64,000 nucleotides of DNA from Ontholestes murinus (Eukaryota > Arthropoda > Insecta > Coleoptera > Staphylinidae), in NCBI GenBank assembly GCA_963969525.1, contig OZ018397.1, positions 48,842,963-48,906,962 on the forward strand, read 5' to 3'. How positions within the stretch are numbered: the first letter of the stretch is position 1; each line of letters opens with the position of its first letter. Shown here one piece after another: positions 1 to 10,240 of this stretch. Below the pieces are notes generated by a model that had not been told where the DNA came from, searched no databases, and saw only the letters and a program-made list of their open reading frames with translations. The position numbers and the translations under genes are program-made.

Positions 1-195
1 ATTTTTCACCAACACTTATTTATCAATTTTCTAACAGTTTCTCTTTCAAATTGAAATGTATTTTCTGTAAAAGGGGATTCTGTAAATGAATTCAAATTTA
101 TATTATGTTAATTTTTTGTAAGGGTTCTAAATTTTCTGACAATTTCAGTTCTATAATTTTAGAAGGTTTTAAAATCTTTTCTTTTTCCTTTCATA
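1..195. repeat. T-rich degenerate satellite, left flank of LINE
   Basis: AT-rich sequence built from loosely repeated phrases such as TTCTAAATTTTCT and TTTCAAATT. It has the same character as 2140-3250, so the two look like one degenerate T-rich block split by the LINE insertion. No coding potential was seen. Confidence 0.45.
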
Positions 196-2137
196 ATAGT
201 AAAGTAAAGTATTTATTTACGGATATCCTTTTTACAAAATTAATACAACACAGTTTTTTCTAAAACCTACCTTATAAATCAATTAATTATAAATAATACT
301 AAATTCTTATCTAATACACATAAATGATGCTCTTAACTTTGGCTACAAAATTACTTTGTGAAATTCCAAAGCAAAGGCGCAAATCTTATAAACCGTAATG
401 GGATGTACAAGTTGAACATACTAAGAATAACAGAACTATGCACTGACCCATTGAGAACTTTAAAAGCAAACATTAAGTGAAAATATTCTCTGCGAGAGGT
501 TAACATTGGTAATTTGAAAAACGACAAGATTTCAGGGTAATTATTACTAGCAAAAGTAATATTATTCTTAAAGCACAAATATTTAATAAATTTTCTCTGA
601 AATAGTTCTAATCGATCTATATACTTTATGTACATGGGTGACCATATGATACAACAGTAATCCAAAATGGATCTGACATAGGAAGAATGTAAAAGAATAA
701 TACAATGATTGTTTCGAAATTGGGCCGTGTTTCTTTTAATAAATCCAAGCATTCTCAAGGCTTTAGCAACAATAGCATCGATGTGTTGCGAAAATGATAG
801 TTGGTGGTCCATTAACACTCCTAAGTCATTGATTCTATTAACCGTTTCCAAACGTTCAGTGCTTATCCGGTAAGATGATGTGGGTATATCTTGTCGCGTA
901 AATATTATCGCCTTGCATTTTACTATATTCAATTCCATGGAATTGTTATGACACAATTCTGTGAGCGCATCTAGATCCTCTTGAAGCAGCATTTCATCTT
1001 GTGGGGAAGTTATCCGGGTATATATCTTGAGGTCATCTGCTTGAAACTATTTCCAATATCGTTAACAAACAAATTAAAGAGGATTGGTCCCAAGTGAGAT
1101 CCTTGTGGGACACCTGAAGTCACTAGAAATGAACAGGATGCAATACCATTGCATATAACCTGCTGAAACCGATTTGTCAGGTATGATTCAATCTACATCA
1201 AAAGTTTTCCATCAAATCCTATAGCCCTAAGTTTACTTATAAGATGTTTGTGGCTCACTCGATCAAAGGCCTTTGCGAAGTCTGCATAGATAGCGTGTAC
1301 AGGATAGCCTGATTCAAAAGAACTTAGTATATAATTGGTAAATAAAAAAAGATTTGTTGTTGTCGATGGAAAAGCACAAAACCCATGTTGTTTTTCACAT
1401 ATTATATTTTTACAAGAATATTTAACAAATTCACTCACAAGTTTATCCAACATTTTCGGAATACACGATTGTATACTTATCGCTCTGTAGTTACTTATGT
1501 TATTTTTATCTCCATTTTAAAAAATTGGGTGTACAAAGCTAGACTTCCACATTTTTGGAAAGTAGCCAGAGTTTAGAGATTTATTAAAAATACTAAAAAT
1601 GGGTGCACTCAGAGAATCTTTACAATTTCTTATAAAAACAGGTGGCACACCGTCAGGACCGGATCTTTTATGGATGTTTAAGTCATTTATGCATCTATCT
1701 ACATCGTTTACTGTAATGGGTACATTTGTAAGATGTACCACTTCTTTAATGTGGGAATGTGTACTAACCAATATTGGGGTCGAATCTGCTTTATAAACCC
1801 TTGAAAAATAATTTGCAAATAGATTTGCAATTTCGAAGGAAGATGAGCCATTCATTCCATCTAAAGTCATAAATGTTGGAAGACCATTAAGCGATTTTAC
1901 ATATTTCCAAAAAGATTTTGGATTTAATAAAATATTATTTTCAGAACTATATATATATTCTTGGTGTTTCAAGGTAATTAGTTCCTTACAGTGTTTTCGA
2001 AGTTCAGCAAATACCTCATAATCAACAATTTCGCGACTATCTTTATATTTTTTATGCGCAAGCTTCTTTTTCTTAATAATATTTATAATATTTGCAATAT
2101 CAGGCGTGAACCACACAGGAATTTGTGTTTCTTTTAA
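196..2137 (-). mobile_element. 5'-truncated non-LTR retrotransposon (LINE, Jockey/CR1-like)
   Basis: Read on the minus strand, the element runs from a mid-protein start near 2137 to a 3' tail ending near 196 (revcomp ...CCGTAAATAAATACTTTAC). It carries most of a reverse transcriptase and nothing of the endonuclease or ORF1, so it is 5' truncated, the usual outcome of incomplete target-primed reverse transcription. The 5' boundary is where the reading frame stops giving protein-like sequence and T-rich satellite begins. The 3' boundary is approximate and no convincing target-site duplication was found. Family placement rests on motif wording (SGVPQGS..GP, ADD) only; the exact clade is not determined. 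Confidence 0.85.
351..2137 (-). pseudogene. Reverse transcriptase relic of the LINE
   Basis: Three segments in order on the minus strand make one broken reverse transcriptase. Segment 1 (2137-1517) holds the linker and first RT motifs (SGPDGVPPVFIRNC, WKSSFVHPIF). An in-frame TAA at 1519-1517 interrupts the K of the ..PIFKNGDKNN.. motif. Segment 2 continues in the same frame with NYRAISIQS and then YADFAKAFDRVSHKHLI (motif A), followed by an in-frame TAG at 1195-1193 where Trp is expected, and SGVPQGSHLGPILF (motif B). A deletion with frameshift then precedes the catalytic ADD (GCA GAT GAC, 1040-1032). Segment 3 (1040-351) carries the region after the catalytic motif, with NDLGVLMD and SYVRSILDYCCIIWSP, typical of LINE RT C-termini. 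Two stops and one frameshift mean it cannot make an active enzyme. Confidence 0.85.
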
Positions 2138-2139
2138 CT

Positions 2140-3250
2140 AATTTCTTTTTCACTTGAAGGTTCCAAAACTTCTTTTACTGATTTTAAAAATTTTCTTTAA
2201 GGATTTAAAATTTTCTATTCCAAAATGTTTTGGGAATTTTTACTTTATTTTATTTCTCTTTCAAATTACGTTTAAAATTTTTCACCTATTTTAGTACTAG
2301 AGGTTTCTAGAAACATTTATCTAAGTTTATGAAATTGTTTAAAATTTCTTTTACCGATTTTGAAAAATTTCATCCATATTTGGGGATTTTTCAGAAAATT
2401 TACTTCCAGATTTCTCGAATTATTCAATCGTGTGTATTTTCAAATTGTTTCAAATTTCTAAAATTTTCAATATTCTAACTGCAAAAGGTTTTTTTGAGGT
2501 ACCTAAAATTTTCTTACAAATTTCGGTTTTTTTCATAATTATCTATAATTTTCTTTCGAAATTCTACATTTCCACTTCTAAAATTTTCTCCAAAATCTTC
2601 TTAAGGAAGTGTTGAATTTTCAAATTTCTTGAATTTTCAAGCAATCTTTCTTCACAGCAATTGTTTTTCTATGCACTTTTAGACTTCTCTAATTTATTTT
2701 CTTCTATAATTTTATCCAGAATTCTTGAGTTTTTCATCGTTTTTTTTTAATTTCAGAATTGTTTTCGCGTACATTTCTTATTCTAAGAGTATTTATGACG
2801 ATGTAATTAAAGAAACTTTAAGTTGAAAATTCTTCCTTTTGATTTTTTTTAGCTTACTTTAAATTTCCAGCAAATATTTTTTTAATATGCATTTTCGAAA
2901 TAGGATGATTTTACCATTTTTATCATTTTATTTTAATTAAGAAATTGCTAATAATACAGAGAAAAAATTCTGAAAAAAACAATAAAGAGGGAAATTCTTC
3001 CTTTAATCTTTTAGTTTTCAACATTTTTTTTTCAGAAGTACAAGAATTCACTTTTATATTTTAGAATTTTACTTCAAATTTCTGAAATTTTTCTTGACAC
3101 AATTTGTCCGAACTTTTTTAGAATTTTTAGTATTTTCCAGTCATTACCTTTCAAAAATTTAACATTTTTTTAAACTCCTTTTTTTCCGACTTTTGTACAA
3201 AAATTTCGGTGTAAAAATTAATTTAAATATGTCATCTACACTTCACAATT
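2140..3250. repeat. T-rich degenerate satellite
   Basis: Repeated phrases such as TTTCTAAAATTTTC, CAAATTTCTTGAATTTTC and CTTCTATAATTTT recur at irregular spacing. In reverse complement they resemble the GAAAATTCTAAAA / AGAAGAAAA phrases of the 35.5-43.7 kb satellite, so this may be a diverged relative in the opposite orientation. Short open frames here are low-complexity Phe/Ile/Lys strings. Confidence 0.5.
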
Positions 3251-3620
3251 TTTATTAACTTATTGTCTCCTTTCATGAAGACGTAGATGAATACTTTGGA
3301 AAGTAAGAACATCAGGGTCAGGAAATCGTTTAATGTGCAACTGCCTAACCTGTAATGAATTGCCACCAGCAAGTCCATAAATGAAATGCATATCAGTCCT
3401 CTCTTTATTCGTACAGCGATTATTGATTAAGGTCTATTAAAGACAGAAAATAAAGTCACTCAGTCACAACAAATTTCATAGTCAGCAAAACATCAATCAG
3501 GAGATTTGTTCATTGAAATATATTTATGCAGTCTGTATTAAACAGACGATTCAAAAAAATTACATCATTATTTCCTCTAATGTACTGACAATTAGTACAA
3601 ATTTGTTTAGTTTTTTTTCT
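3251..3620. other. AT-rich unique DNA, nothing recognised
   Basis: Higher complexity than the satellite before it, but no coding signature, RNA gene or repeat was recognised on either strand. Confidence 0.4.
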
Positions 3621-3945
3621 CTCTCCCCCCATTCATTCATTCTGCGTGTTTCTTGGTTTCGACTTTCACGCCGGTCGTTTGTGATGTGTGGCACCCGAAA
3701 ATTTTTTACACTTCCTTACCGTTTACAAATAGGCCATATTTATATAATTTTTTCGACAGGAAACGCGGTGCGGAGACAGCGAGCTGATGGCTGCGCGTTC
3801 CCCATGTATTTCCGGTCGGTCACCGGAGCGGCACGGATAGGGACTTGTTATATAAACCGGAGCCGCAATTATCGGCGAAAATACTAATTAAAAAAACACG
3901 CGCCGCCAGCAGATCTGGTCGCAAATGGCGCTAGGGGGAAAAGTT
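3621..3945. promoter_or_regulatory. GC-rich unique island 1 (candidate conserved element or exon)
   Basis: A sharp rise in GC and CpG content and sequence complexity against AT-rich surroundings. It holds CCGGTCGGTCACCGGAGCGG, TATATAAACCGGAGCCG and a TAATTA homeodomain-type core. A pyrimidine tract ending in CGACAG|GAAACGCGG (near 3760) is acceptor-like, and an open frame follows to a stop at 3885 (ends ..INRSRNYRRKY). The protein is not recognised. Conservation in related genomes would separate an enhancer from an exon. Confidence 0.35.
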
Positions 3946-4017
3946 ACACCAACGGAAGAAAAAAAAGAAAAAAAGAAAAAAAAAATAAGTAATACCTTCT
4001 GGTTTTAGATAATAACG

Positions 4018-4155
4018 TTAAGGATTGTTACTCATAACAATACGGCAACTATAGGAATATTTTTTCCAATAAAATTGTATCTTTGTAAGTATTTATTTGA
4101 TAGTCAAACGACGAAATACACCTTCGGAATAAAAAAGGTTTAGCATATTTTATTT
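4018..4155 (+). repeat. 5' LTR, 3' portion (degraded)
   Basis: About 90-140 bp ending just before the primer-binding site. It aligns with 8985-9042 through ..TTATTTGATAGTC..ACACCTTCGG.ATAAAA... The LTR start is not clear because the left side does not obviously match 5226-5419. Confidence 0.5.
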
Positions 4156-4174
4156 TGGCGCCCAACGTGGTGCC
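4156..4174 (+). other. Primer-binding site, tRNA-Lys type
   Basis: TGGCGCCCAACGTGGTGCC is complementary to the 3' end of insect tRNA-Lys(CUU) (..CCCCACGTTGGGCGCCA) with a mismatch at the T. It sits directly after the LTR end, as expected for the start of minus-strand DNA synthesis in an LTR element. Confidence 0.8.
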
Positions 4175-4299
4175 ATAAATTTTGGTTTATTAATTTTAAT
4201 TTTTTTGAGTTTGTTCGATTGGTGAGGTTAAGATAGCATCATATATTGAAAAAAAGAATGCTTTGATTTTGAATAATAATTGATTAAAATTACTTTCTT

Positions 4300-5060
4300 A
4301 ATGATGTTAATAAATTAGCTGTTGATGAGCTATAATATGAATTACGCGTTAGAGGTTTTGATGTAGGGGGTAATTTTGATTCAATGAGAAAATATCTTAG
4401 AGGAATAATGCGTTTAGAAAAACAGGGAAAACATTTCATTGTATACAGATTGTAGATAATCATTTTGAGATTAAAATTTCTTAGAAGAAAGTTTCTTGCA
4501 TTTGAGGTATTTTCTGGCTCGAATAGTTCTAAACAAAAATTAGAAACAACAATTCCGAGGTTAGAAAGAATTGGTTCCTAAGATAGTGGCATTATTTCGT
4601 CTAGTTCTAAATTATTAACAACACTAATGTCTCTAATCGCGGACTTAGATTCAAAAGAAGAATTGGCATCGAAATCTCTTGACGTGAAAATTCCTTCAGA
4701 TCCCAATTTTAGTTAAGAAATGATTCCAAGTGCTTCCAGTCCTTCAGGCAAACAAACTGGTAATGATACAAGTGTAAAAGATATGTTAAATTTTAAGTCA
4801 ATACCGGTGCATAAGTGGGGACTGCGTTTTACTAGTGATGATAATAGTCTAAGTGTAACTTCTTTTCTTAAGAGGGTAGATGAATTGTGTGTTGCTGCGA
4901 ATATTAGTAAAGATATTCTTTTTCATTCTGCTATTGACTTAATTTCAGGTAGTGTCGCGTTATGGTTTAGGAATTTAGTTTATAATTGGAATGATTTCAA
5001 AAAATTATTACTGGAAGTATTTTTACCCTATGATTATAATGATAAATTATGGAATTATTC
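4300..5060 (+). pseudogene. gag relic of the Ty3/gypsy element
   Basis: The N-terminal part at 4312-4450 reads NKLAVDEL, a TAA stop at 4333-4335, then YELRVRGFDVGG and MRKYLRGIMRLEKQGK. That is the small helical domain common at the start of gypsy Gag proteins in insects. After further breaks an open stretch at 4720-5082 encodes a typical retrotransposon Gag core with VHKWGLRFTSDD, FLKRVDEL and WFRNLVYNWNDFKKLL, ending FLPYDYNDKLWN. The frame then runs off at about 5060, where the DNA jumps to the end of integrase. At least one internal stop and a frameshift make it non-functional as Gag. It belongs to the element whose tRNA-Lys primer site is at 4156. Confidence 0.75.
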
Positions 5061-5063
5061 GCC

Positions 5064-5198
5064 AAGTTGGGGAAAAAGTTGACTGGACCATTTCGTATCA
5101 AACGTAAGATTAGATACAATACTTACGAATTAAAAGACGAATTAAACGTTTCCAAAGGTAGATGGCACGTTAAAGTTTTAAAGCCTAGTGTTGATTAA
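5064..5198 (+). pseudogene. Integrase C-terminal tail (pol remnant)
   Basis: Forty-four codons and a TAA, in a different frame from gag, encode KLGKKLTGPFRIKRKIRYN, then TYELKDEL and KGRWHVKVLKP. This is the typical end of gypsy integrase, where a small beta-barrel region ends in ..G.WHV..LKP. Joining it straight to gag implies a deletion of some 3 kb or more of pol in this copy or its parent. A purine-rich run follows (AAAAGGAG near 5217) and could be the polypurine tract before the 3' LTR. Confidence 0.75.
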
Positions 5199-5225
5199 GT
5201 AATGGGAAAAATAAGCAAAAGGAGT

Positions 5226-5419
5226 TGTATTAGCGTTCTTGGATTTGTACTTCATCTTTTGTTGCGAGGTTGGAGCAACAAAACTCTTAACTGTATGTTA
5301 GAGGCGCACTTTTTTAATTTTCGTTTCTTTATTGTTATTTTTTGGAAATAGTACTAAATCATGCAAACATTATAGGCTAATTAGAGAATCAGTTGGTTTA
5401 CTGGACTGTTGTACAGGGT
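5226..5419 (+). repeat. 3' LTR, first part
   Basis: Starts TGTATTAG after a purine-rich stretch and ends where the foldback terminal repeat begins (CAGGGTGTCCCACC). The rest of the LTR resumes at 8872. Boundaries are inferred from the element's order of parts. Confidence 0.45.
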
Positions 5420-5525
5420 GTCCCACCGAAACCGCACATCAAAAGTTTATGGACTTCTAGTGAATGTATTTTTATGAAAATTTGAAAATCAAATGTGCTC
5501 TATTTAATTAAAATATTTTGAAGAT
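5416..5525 (+). repeat. Left terminal inverted repeat of the foldback
   Basis: Pairs with 8762-8871 in reverse complement, with scattered mismatches and a small indel before GTGCTCTATT. Confidence 0.7.
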
Positions 5526-5639
5526 TATACGACTTCCGGTTATTCCGTAACTCAATTTCAAATGGAATACTATATTTTTTTAATACGTATTTAGATTCTA
5601 CATAAAATTCTGTGAAAAAAATTATTAAGTGCTTTGACT

Positions 5640-8400
5640 TTTAAGATGACCTCGAGTTTGTCCGTCATTTCAATTATTTCCACTCGAGCTTTTAAGACGA
5701 CCTTCAGATTGTTCAGTATTTCAGGTGTTTCTAGCTACAGACAAGATAATTAACTACAACAGTTCTTTGACTTTTCAAGATGACCTCGAATTTATTCGGC
5801 ATTTCAATTATTTCCACTTGATTTGAGCTTTTAAGATGACCTTGAGATCTTTTAGTATTACAGATGTTTCTTTTCTCATGTATTTACGAACAGTGGTGAA
5901 CTTCTTCTTGCAAATATTGACAAGAACATTTGCCGTAACTATTTTCTAAGAAGGCTTCGTATTTTTCACTTTATGATCTTTTTTTGTTAATTTTTTGCTT
6001 AAAAAGAAACTTAAATTTCTTAGATCTCGACCACCATTTTAGCTTATCATTTTACTGTTTCTTTAATTGACTCTAACTATGGTTAAAATTATTAAGTACA
6101 ATATTTCTTCGACTTTTAATTACTTTCACTCGAGTTTTTAAGGTGACTGATTGAAATTGTTCAGTATTATAGATTTCACTGTTAGGTGTTATAACTAAAA
6201 CACAATTTTTCAAAGAGTATGCTTTTATTTTTCGCAACAATTGTTTCGCCACACTGTGGCTTCTTCAGGCGAAGAATAAATGTTTCTAGCTACAATTAAA
6301 ATAATTAACTACAACAGATCTTCGACGTTCAAGATGACCTTGAGTTTGTTCGGAATTTCAATGATTTCCACTCGAGTTTTTATGATGACCTTGCTTTTGT
6401 TCAGTATTACATGTGTTTCTAGCTACAGTTAAAATAATTAACTACAACAGTTCTTCGACTTTCAAGATGACCTTGAGTTTGTTCGGAATTTCAATGATTT
6501 CCACTCGAGTTTTTATGATGACCTTGCTATTGTTCAGTATTACACGTGTTTCTAGCTACAGTTAAAATAATTAACAACAACAGTTCTTCAACTTTTGAGA
6601 TGACCTCGAGTTTGTTTGGCGTTTCATTTATTTCCACAGGAGCTTTTAAGATTGTTCAGTACTACAGATGTTTCTTTTCTCGTGTATTTACGAATACTGG
6701 TGATTTTCTTTTTGCAAATATTTTTAGGAACACTTGCTATAACCATTTCCTAAGAAGACTTGGTATTTCTTTTCTTTTCGACGTTCAAATTTTGATTCCT
6801 TTTTTTTGATATTTTTTTTTTGAAAGTAAACTTAAATTTCTTATATCTCTGTCACCACTGTAGCCTATCATTTTGCTGCTTCTTTAATTGGCTCTAGCTA
6901 CTGTCAAAATAACTAACTACAACAGTTCTTCGACTTTTGAGATGACCTTGAGTTTGTTAGGCATTTCAATTATTTCTACTCGAGTTTTTAAGATGACCTT
7001 GAAATATTCACAGGGACATCTGCTATAACTATTTCCTCAGAAGGCTTGGTATTATTTTCTTTTCGACGTTCAATCTATGATTCTATTTTTTTGTTATTTT
7101 TTTTTCTTTAAAGGTACACTTAAATTTATTAGGTCTTTGTCACTACTGTAGCATATTGCTGTTTCTTTAAGTGGCTTTAGCTACAGTCAAAATAATTAAC
7201 TACAACGGTTCTTCGACTTTTAAGATGACCTCGAGTTTGTTAGGCATTTTAATTGTTTCCGCTGGAGCTATTAGGATGACCTCGAGACGAACAGTGATAT
7301 TATTTTTTTGCAAATATTCATAGGAACATTTTCCATAATTATTATAGGCTTCGAATTTGTTCCTTTTCGACGTTCAAGCTAAGATTCCTTTTTTTGATAA
7401 TTTTTTGCTTGCAAATATACTTAAATTTCTTAGGTCTCGGTTACCATTTTAACTTAACATGTTGCTGCGTCTTCAATTGACTCCAGCTACAGACAAAATA
7501 ATTATCTACAACATTTCTTCCGTTTTTAAGATGACCTCGAGTTTGTTCGGCATTTCAATTATTTCCACTAGAGTTTTTAAAATGACTTCGAGTTTGTTAA
7601 GTATTACAGGTGTTTCTAGCTACAGTCAAGATGACCTCGAGTTTATTCGGCATTTCAATTATTTCCACTAGAGTTTTTAAAATGACCTCGAGTTTGTTAA
7701 GTATTACAGGTGTTTCTAGCTACAGTCAAAATAATAAACCACAACAATTCTTCGCCTTTTAAGATGACCTCGAGTTTGTTCGGCATTTCAATTATTTCCA
7801 CTCAGTATTACAGGTGTTTCTACCTACATTGAAATAATAAACTACAACACATTTTCGACTTTTGAGATGACCTCGAGTTTGTTCGGCATTTCCATTGTTT
7901 CCACTCGAGCTTTTAAGATGACCTTGAGATTGTTCAGTAATGCAAGTGTTTCTAGTTACAGTCAAAATAATTAACTACCACAGTTCTTCGAATTTTCAAG
8001 ATGACCTCGAGTTTGTTAGGCATTTCAATTATTTCCACTCGAGCTTTTAAGATGAACTTGAGATTTTTCAATATTACAGATGTTTCTTTTCTTAATATAT
8101 TTTGCAAATATTCATAGATTTGTTGTAACTATGTCCTAAGAAGGCTTGTTATTTTTTCCTTTCGACGTTCAAACTACGATTCCTTTTTTTGTTAATTTAC
8201 CATTTCATATTGTCATTTTGCTGCTTCTTTAATTGTCTCTAGCTATAGTCAAAATAATCAAATACAACAGTGCTTTGACTTTTAAGATGACCTCGAGTTT
8301 GTTCGGCATTTCAATTAGTTCCACTCGAGCTTTTAAGACGACCTTGAGATTGTTCAGTATTACAGATGTTTCTTTTCTCGTGTATTTACGAATAGTAGTC
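5640..8400. repeat. Tandem repeat inside the foldback (AGATGACCTCGAGTTTGTTC units)
   Basis: The phrase AGATGACCTCGAG or AGATGACCTTGAG followed by TTTGTTCGGCATTTCAATTA and TTTCCACTCGAGCTTTTAAG recurs near 5644, 5780, 6466, 6600, 6940, 7226, 7527, 7628, 7762, 7866, 8006 and 8286. Short units are about 100-140 bp. Longer units add a segment with TTTCTTTTCTCGTGTATTTA and CTTAAATTTCTTAGGTCTC, giving steps near 300 bp. Each unit has several CTCGAG (XhoI) palindromes. Confidence 0.8.
6243..6268 (-). repeat. Hammerhead-core-like hairpin motif, copy A
   Basis: The minus strand reads CTGAAGA, A, GCCAC-AGT-GTGGC, GAAAC: the two conserved strands of a hammerhead ribozyme core (CUGANGA..GAAA) around a 5-bp hairpin, with one extra A. 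It is followed by AATTGTTGCGAAAAATAAAA. Copies occur at 15620 and 55873. Confidence 0.4.
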
Positions 8401-8570
8401 CAAATTTAAGCGTTTTCGAGATAATTGATATTTTAAAAAAAATGTGCTTTTTCAGAGTTCACTTTAAAAATACATATCTTCGACTAAAATAAAATTGAAG
8501 GATTGTAACTTTGGCTACACATAGTCAATACCTATCGGTATCTAATGATGAGTTATTTTTGAAAAAATTA

Positions 8571-8659
8571 TATACAGGGTGTTCAAAATTTCAGACCACA
8601 TTTGGTCAAATTTAAACCAATAAATATCATTTTTCTTAAATGAAACACCCCGTATATTT
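8571..8659. repeat. Short inverted-repeat insertion (CAGGGTGTT..AACACCCCG)
   Basis: Ends read TATACAGGGTGTTCA and TGAAACACCCCGTATA, an imperfect inverted pair enclosing about 60 bp. It looks like a very small MITE-like element or the remains of nested transposon ends inside the foldback's right arm. Confidence 0.45.
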
Positions 8660-8761
8660 TTACATATTCGGACGCAGAATTTAATTGTGCTTTGATTTAT
8701 ACTAGCATTCCCTATACCTACCTTCTTTACTTTTAAAGTTTTTAACATGTTTCTTGAAGAT

Positions 8762-8871
8762 TTGCTCTATTTTAATTGAATAGAGCACACTTAATTACAT
8801 AAGCCATGAAAATTTCATAAAAATACATTCCCTAGAAGTCCATAAACTTTTGATTTGCGGTTTCGGTGGGA
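8762..8871 (-). repeat. Right terminal inverted repeat of the foldback
   Basis: Reverse complement of 5416-5525. It ends CGGTGGGA and lacks the ACACCCTG extension seen on the left, so this terminus is slightly truncated or diverged. Confidence 0.7.
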
Positions 8872-9042
8872 TGATTGATCTGATTTAAAATTGTGATGGT
8901 TTGATTGACAAAACCTCCATTGTTACCACCCGCCCTTTCCGTAAGCAAATATTATCAATCGTTCAATTGTTGGCAATAAATTTTATTTCTGTTATTTGAT
9001 AGTCAACACCTTCGGGATAAAAGGGGTGTAGAAGATTTATAT
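8872..9042 (+). repeat. 3' LTR, second part
   Basis: Continues the LTR after the foldback. It contains GGCAATAAATTTTATTTC, TTATTTGATAGTCAACACC and TTCGGGATAAAAGGGG, which align with the 5' LTR end at 4065-4150. Confidence 0.55.
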
Positions 9043-9280
9043 TAAATAATTTACTTTGAGAGTAGTAAGAGTATATTAACATAATGTTTACTACATATAT
9101 TAGGACTAGTTTACAAAAAAATAACTCGAGTAATTTTCCAAGGAGCACAAGATTACAACTTATATCTTATCCCTTGAACGTGAACATAAAATATTTCATA
9201 AAATAAATTACGCCCCTGCAGCGCCCATGCAGTTGACAGATAAAATGACTCACACAAAAGGCAACGTCAGTCGTGAAACG
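9043..9280. other. AT-rich spacer, nothing recognised
   Basis: Unique-looking AT-rich DNA between the LTR element and island 2. No gene or repeat recognised. Confidence 0.35.
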
Positions 9281-9860
9281 TTACACTGGACTTGCAAACA
9301 CCCCGATATCAGATATTTTCCAACAACCTTAACGATTCTATAAAATGCATGACAAAAGAACATAAAACAGCTCGCGTCCGCAAAATACCATCAGAATTTT
9401 TCAGAAAGGTCACTCGAAACCGACGCCGATCGTCGCGTATTATATTCCCCCGGTCCGAAAAATTAAACATCTGTTACAGTGGTATCGCGAATAAAGCAAA
9501 ATATTTGCCCGCAATTCTTTTATTTTTTCATTTTTCACGGTTTCGTCTTTCCCGATTGAATTATTCAAAGGCCCGAAATGTAAATAAAACCTGGCGAACA
9601 AATATTAAAACGATTTCCTCGTGTTTCCTGTGTGTAGTCTTTAACCTCGGTCTTTATTAATCCGGCGGGAATGCAAAGCAGCTCCTTTCATATGCGGACA
9701 GCTTACGTTTCTTTTTTAGTACTAATTATTTTAGCTTGTGGATAGAACGGTAATTAATTTTAATTAGTGTACCTACGATCGAGATGTAATCGGTTTTCGT
9801 TGTTTATTAATTGATTTTTAAAAATTGATTAATGGGCCACTTGTTTGAATGAATAACATG
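9281..9860. promoter_or_regulatory. Unique higher-GC island 2 (candidate conserved element or exon)
   Basis: CpG-containing complex sequence (CGACGCCGATCGTCGCG, TCCGGCGGGAATGCAAAGC) followed by clustered TAATTA/TTAATTAG cores at 9730-9770. An open frame of 122 codons (9292-9660) has no recognisable domain. In another frame TTTTTCAG at about 9403 precedes about 29 codons (..PIVAYYIPPVRKIKHLLQW..), exon-like but without a clear donor. A regulatory element is the more cautious reading. Confidence 0.35.
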
Positions 9861-10240
9861 TATACGGATTGTTAAAATATAAAATTATTCGATACCATTT
9901 ATCTTAATTATGCGCTACTTCCTTAACGTAATCATATACATGACTGAATATTTATATAGTAATAATAAGAGTGGATTTTATGTTATAAACTATTACACAC
10001 TTTTGCCAAAAGTTTTGTAAATTAATTGTAAACTTATGTTAGGTTAATATTACAGTATACTAGAGTGATCGCTTTAAAATTAAGTTAAGGTATTCTCAAT
10101 TATTTAATATATTTTTTAAATAATATTGTTTTTTTAGGGACCTAGCTAATATATACCTATATATTTTCCCTATAAAGAGATGTAATGATCTGTTGGGAAA
10201 TAAATACATTATTATTATCATTAAAATAATTTAAAACGTT
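9861..10240. other. AT-rich unique DNA, nothing recognised
   Basis: Intervening AT-rich sequence with no repeat period or coding signature that I could see. Confidence 0.35.

Larger units (their letters stand above)
5416..8871. mobile_element. Foldback-type element, about 3.45 kb, with terminal inverted repeats
   Basis: The ends are inverted copies. TCCCACCGAAACCGCACATC with ATCAAAAGTTTATGGACTTC at 5420-5455 match the reverse complement of the right end at 8871, including AAACTTTTGATTTGCGG. Similarity continues about 100-110 bp inward, to GTGCTCTATT.AATTAAAATA. The outermost ACAGGGTG is present on the left only. The interior has no transposase and is mostly a tandem repeat with period near 130-140 bp. 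It appears to sit inside the 3' LTR of the gypsy element, so it arrived later. Confidence 0.7.
4018..9042 (+). mobile_element. Internally deleted Ty3/gypsy-type LTR retrotransposon, interrupted by a foldback
   Basis: Parts in order: a degraded 5' LTR end (to about 4155), a tRNA-Lys primer-binding site at 4156, a leader, a broken gag (4300-5060), a direct join to the last 44 codons of integrase (5064-5198), a purine-rich stretch, then a 3' LTR starting near 5226 (TGTATTAG). The 3' LTR runs to about 5419 and resumes at 8872-9042, split by the foldback. The 5' and 3' LTR ends share TTATTTGATAGTC and ACACCTTCGG followed by ATAAAA, in the same order. Protease, reverse transcriptase, RNase H and most of integrase are missing. 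Outer limits are approximate and no target-site duplication was identified. Confidence 0.7.

Noticed and set aside
6243..6268. An active hammerhead ribozyme
   Set aside because: An extra A follows CUGANGA, and no convincing stem I and stem III with a cleavage UH could be assigned. Kept only as a core-like motif.
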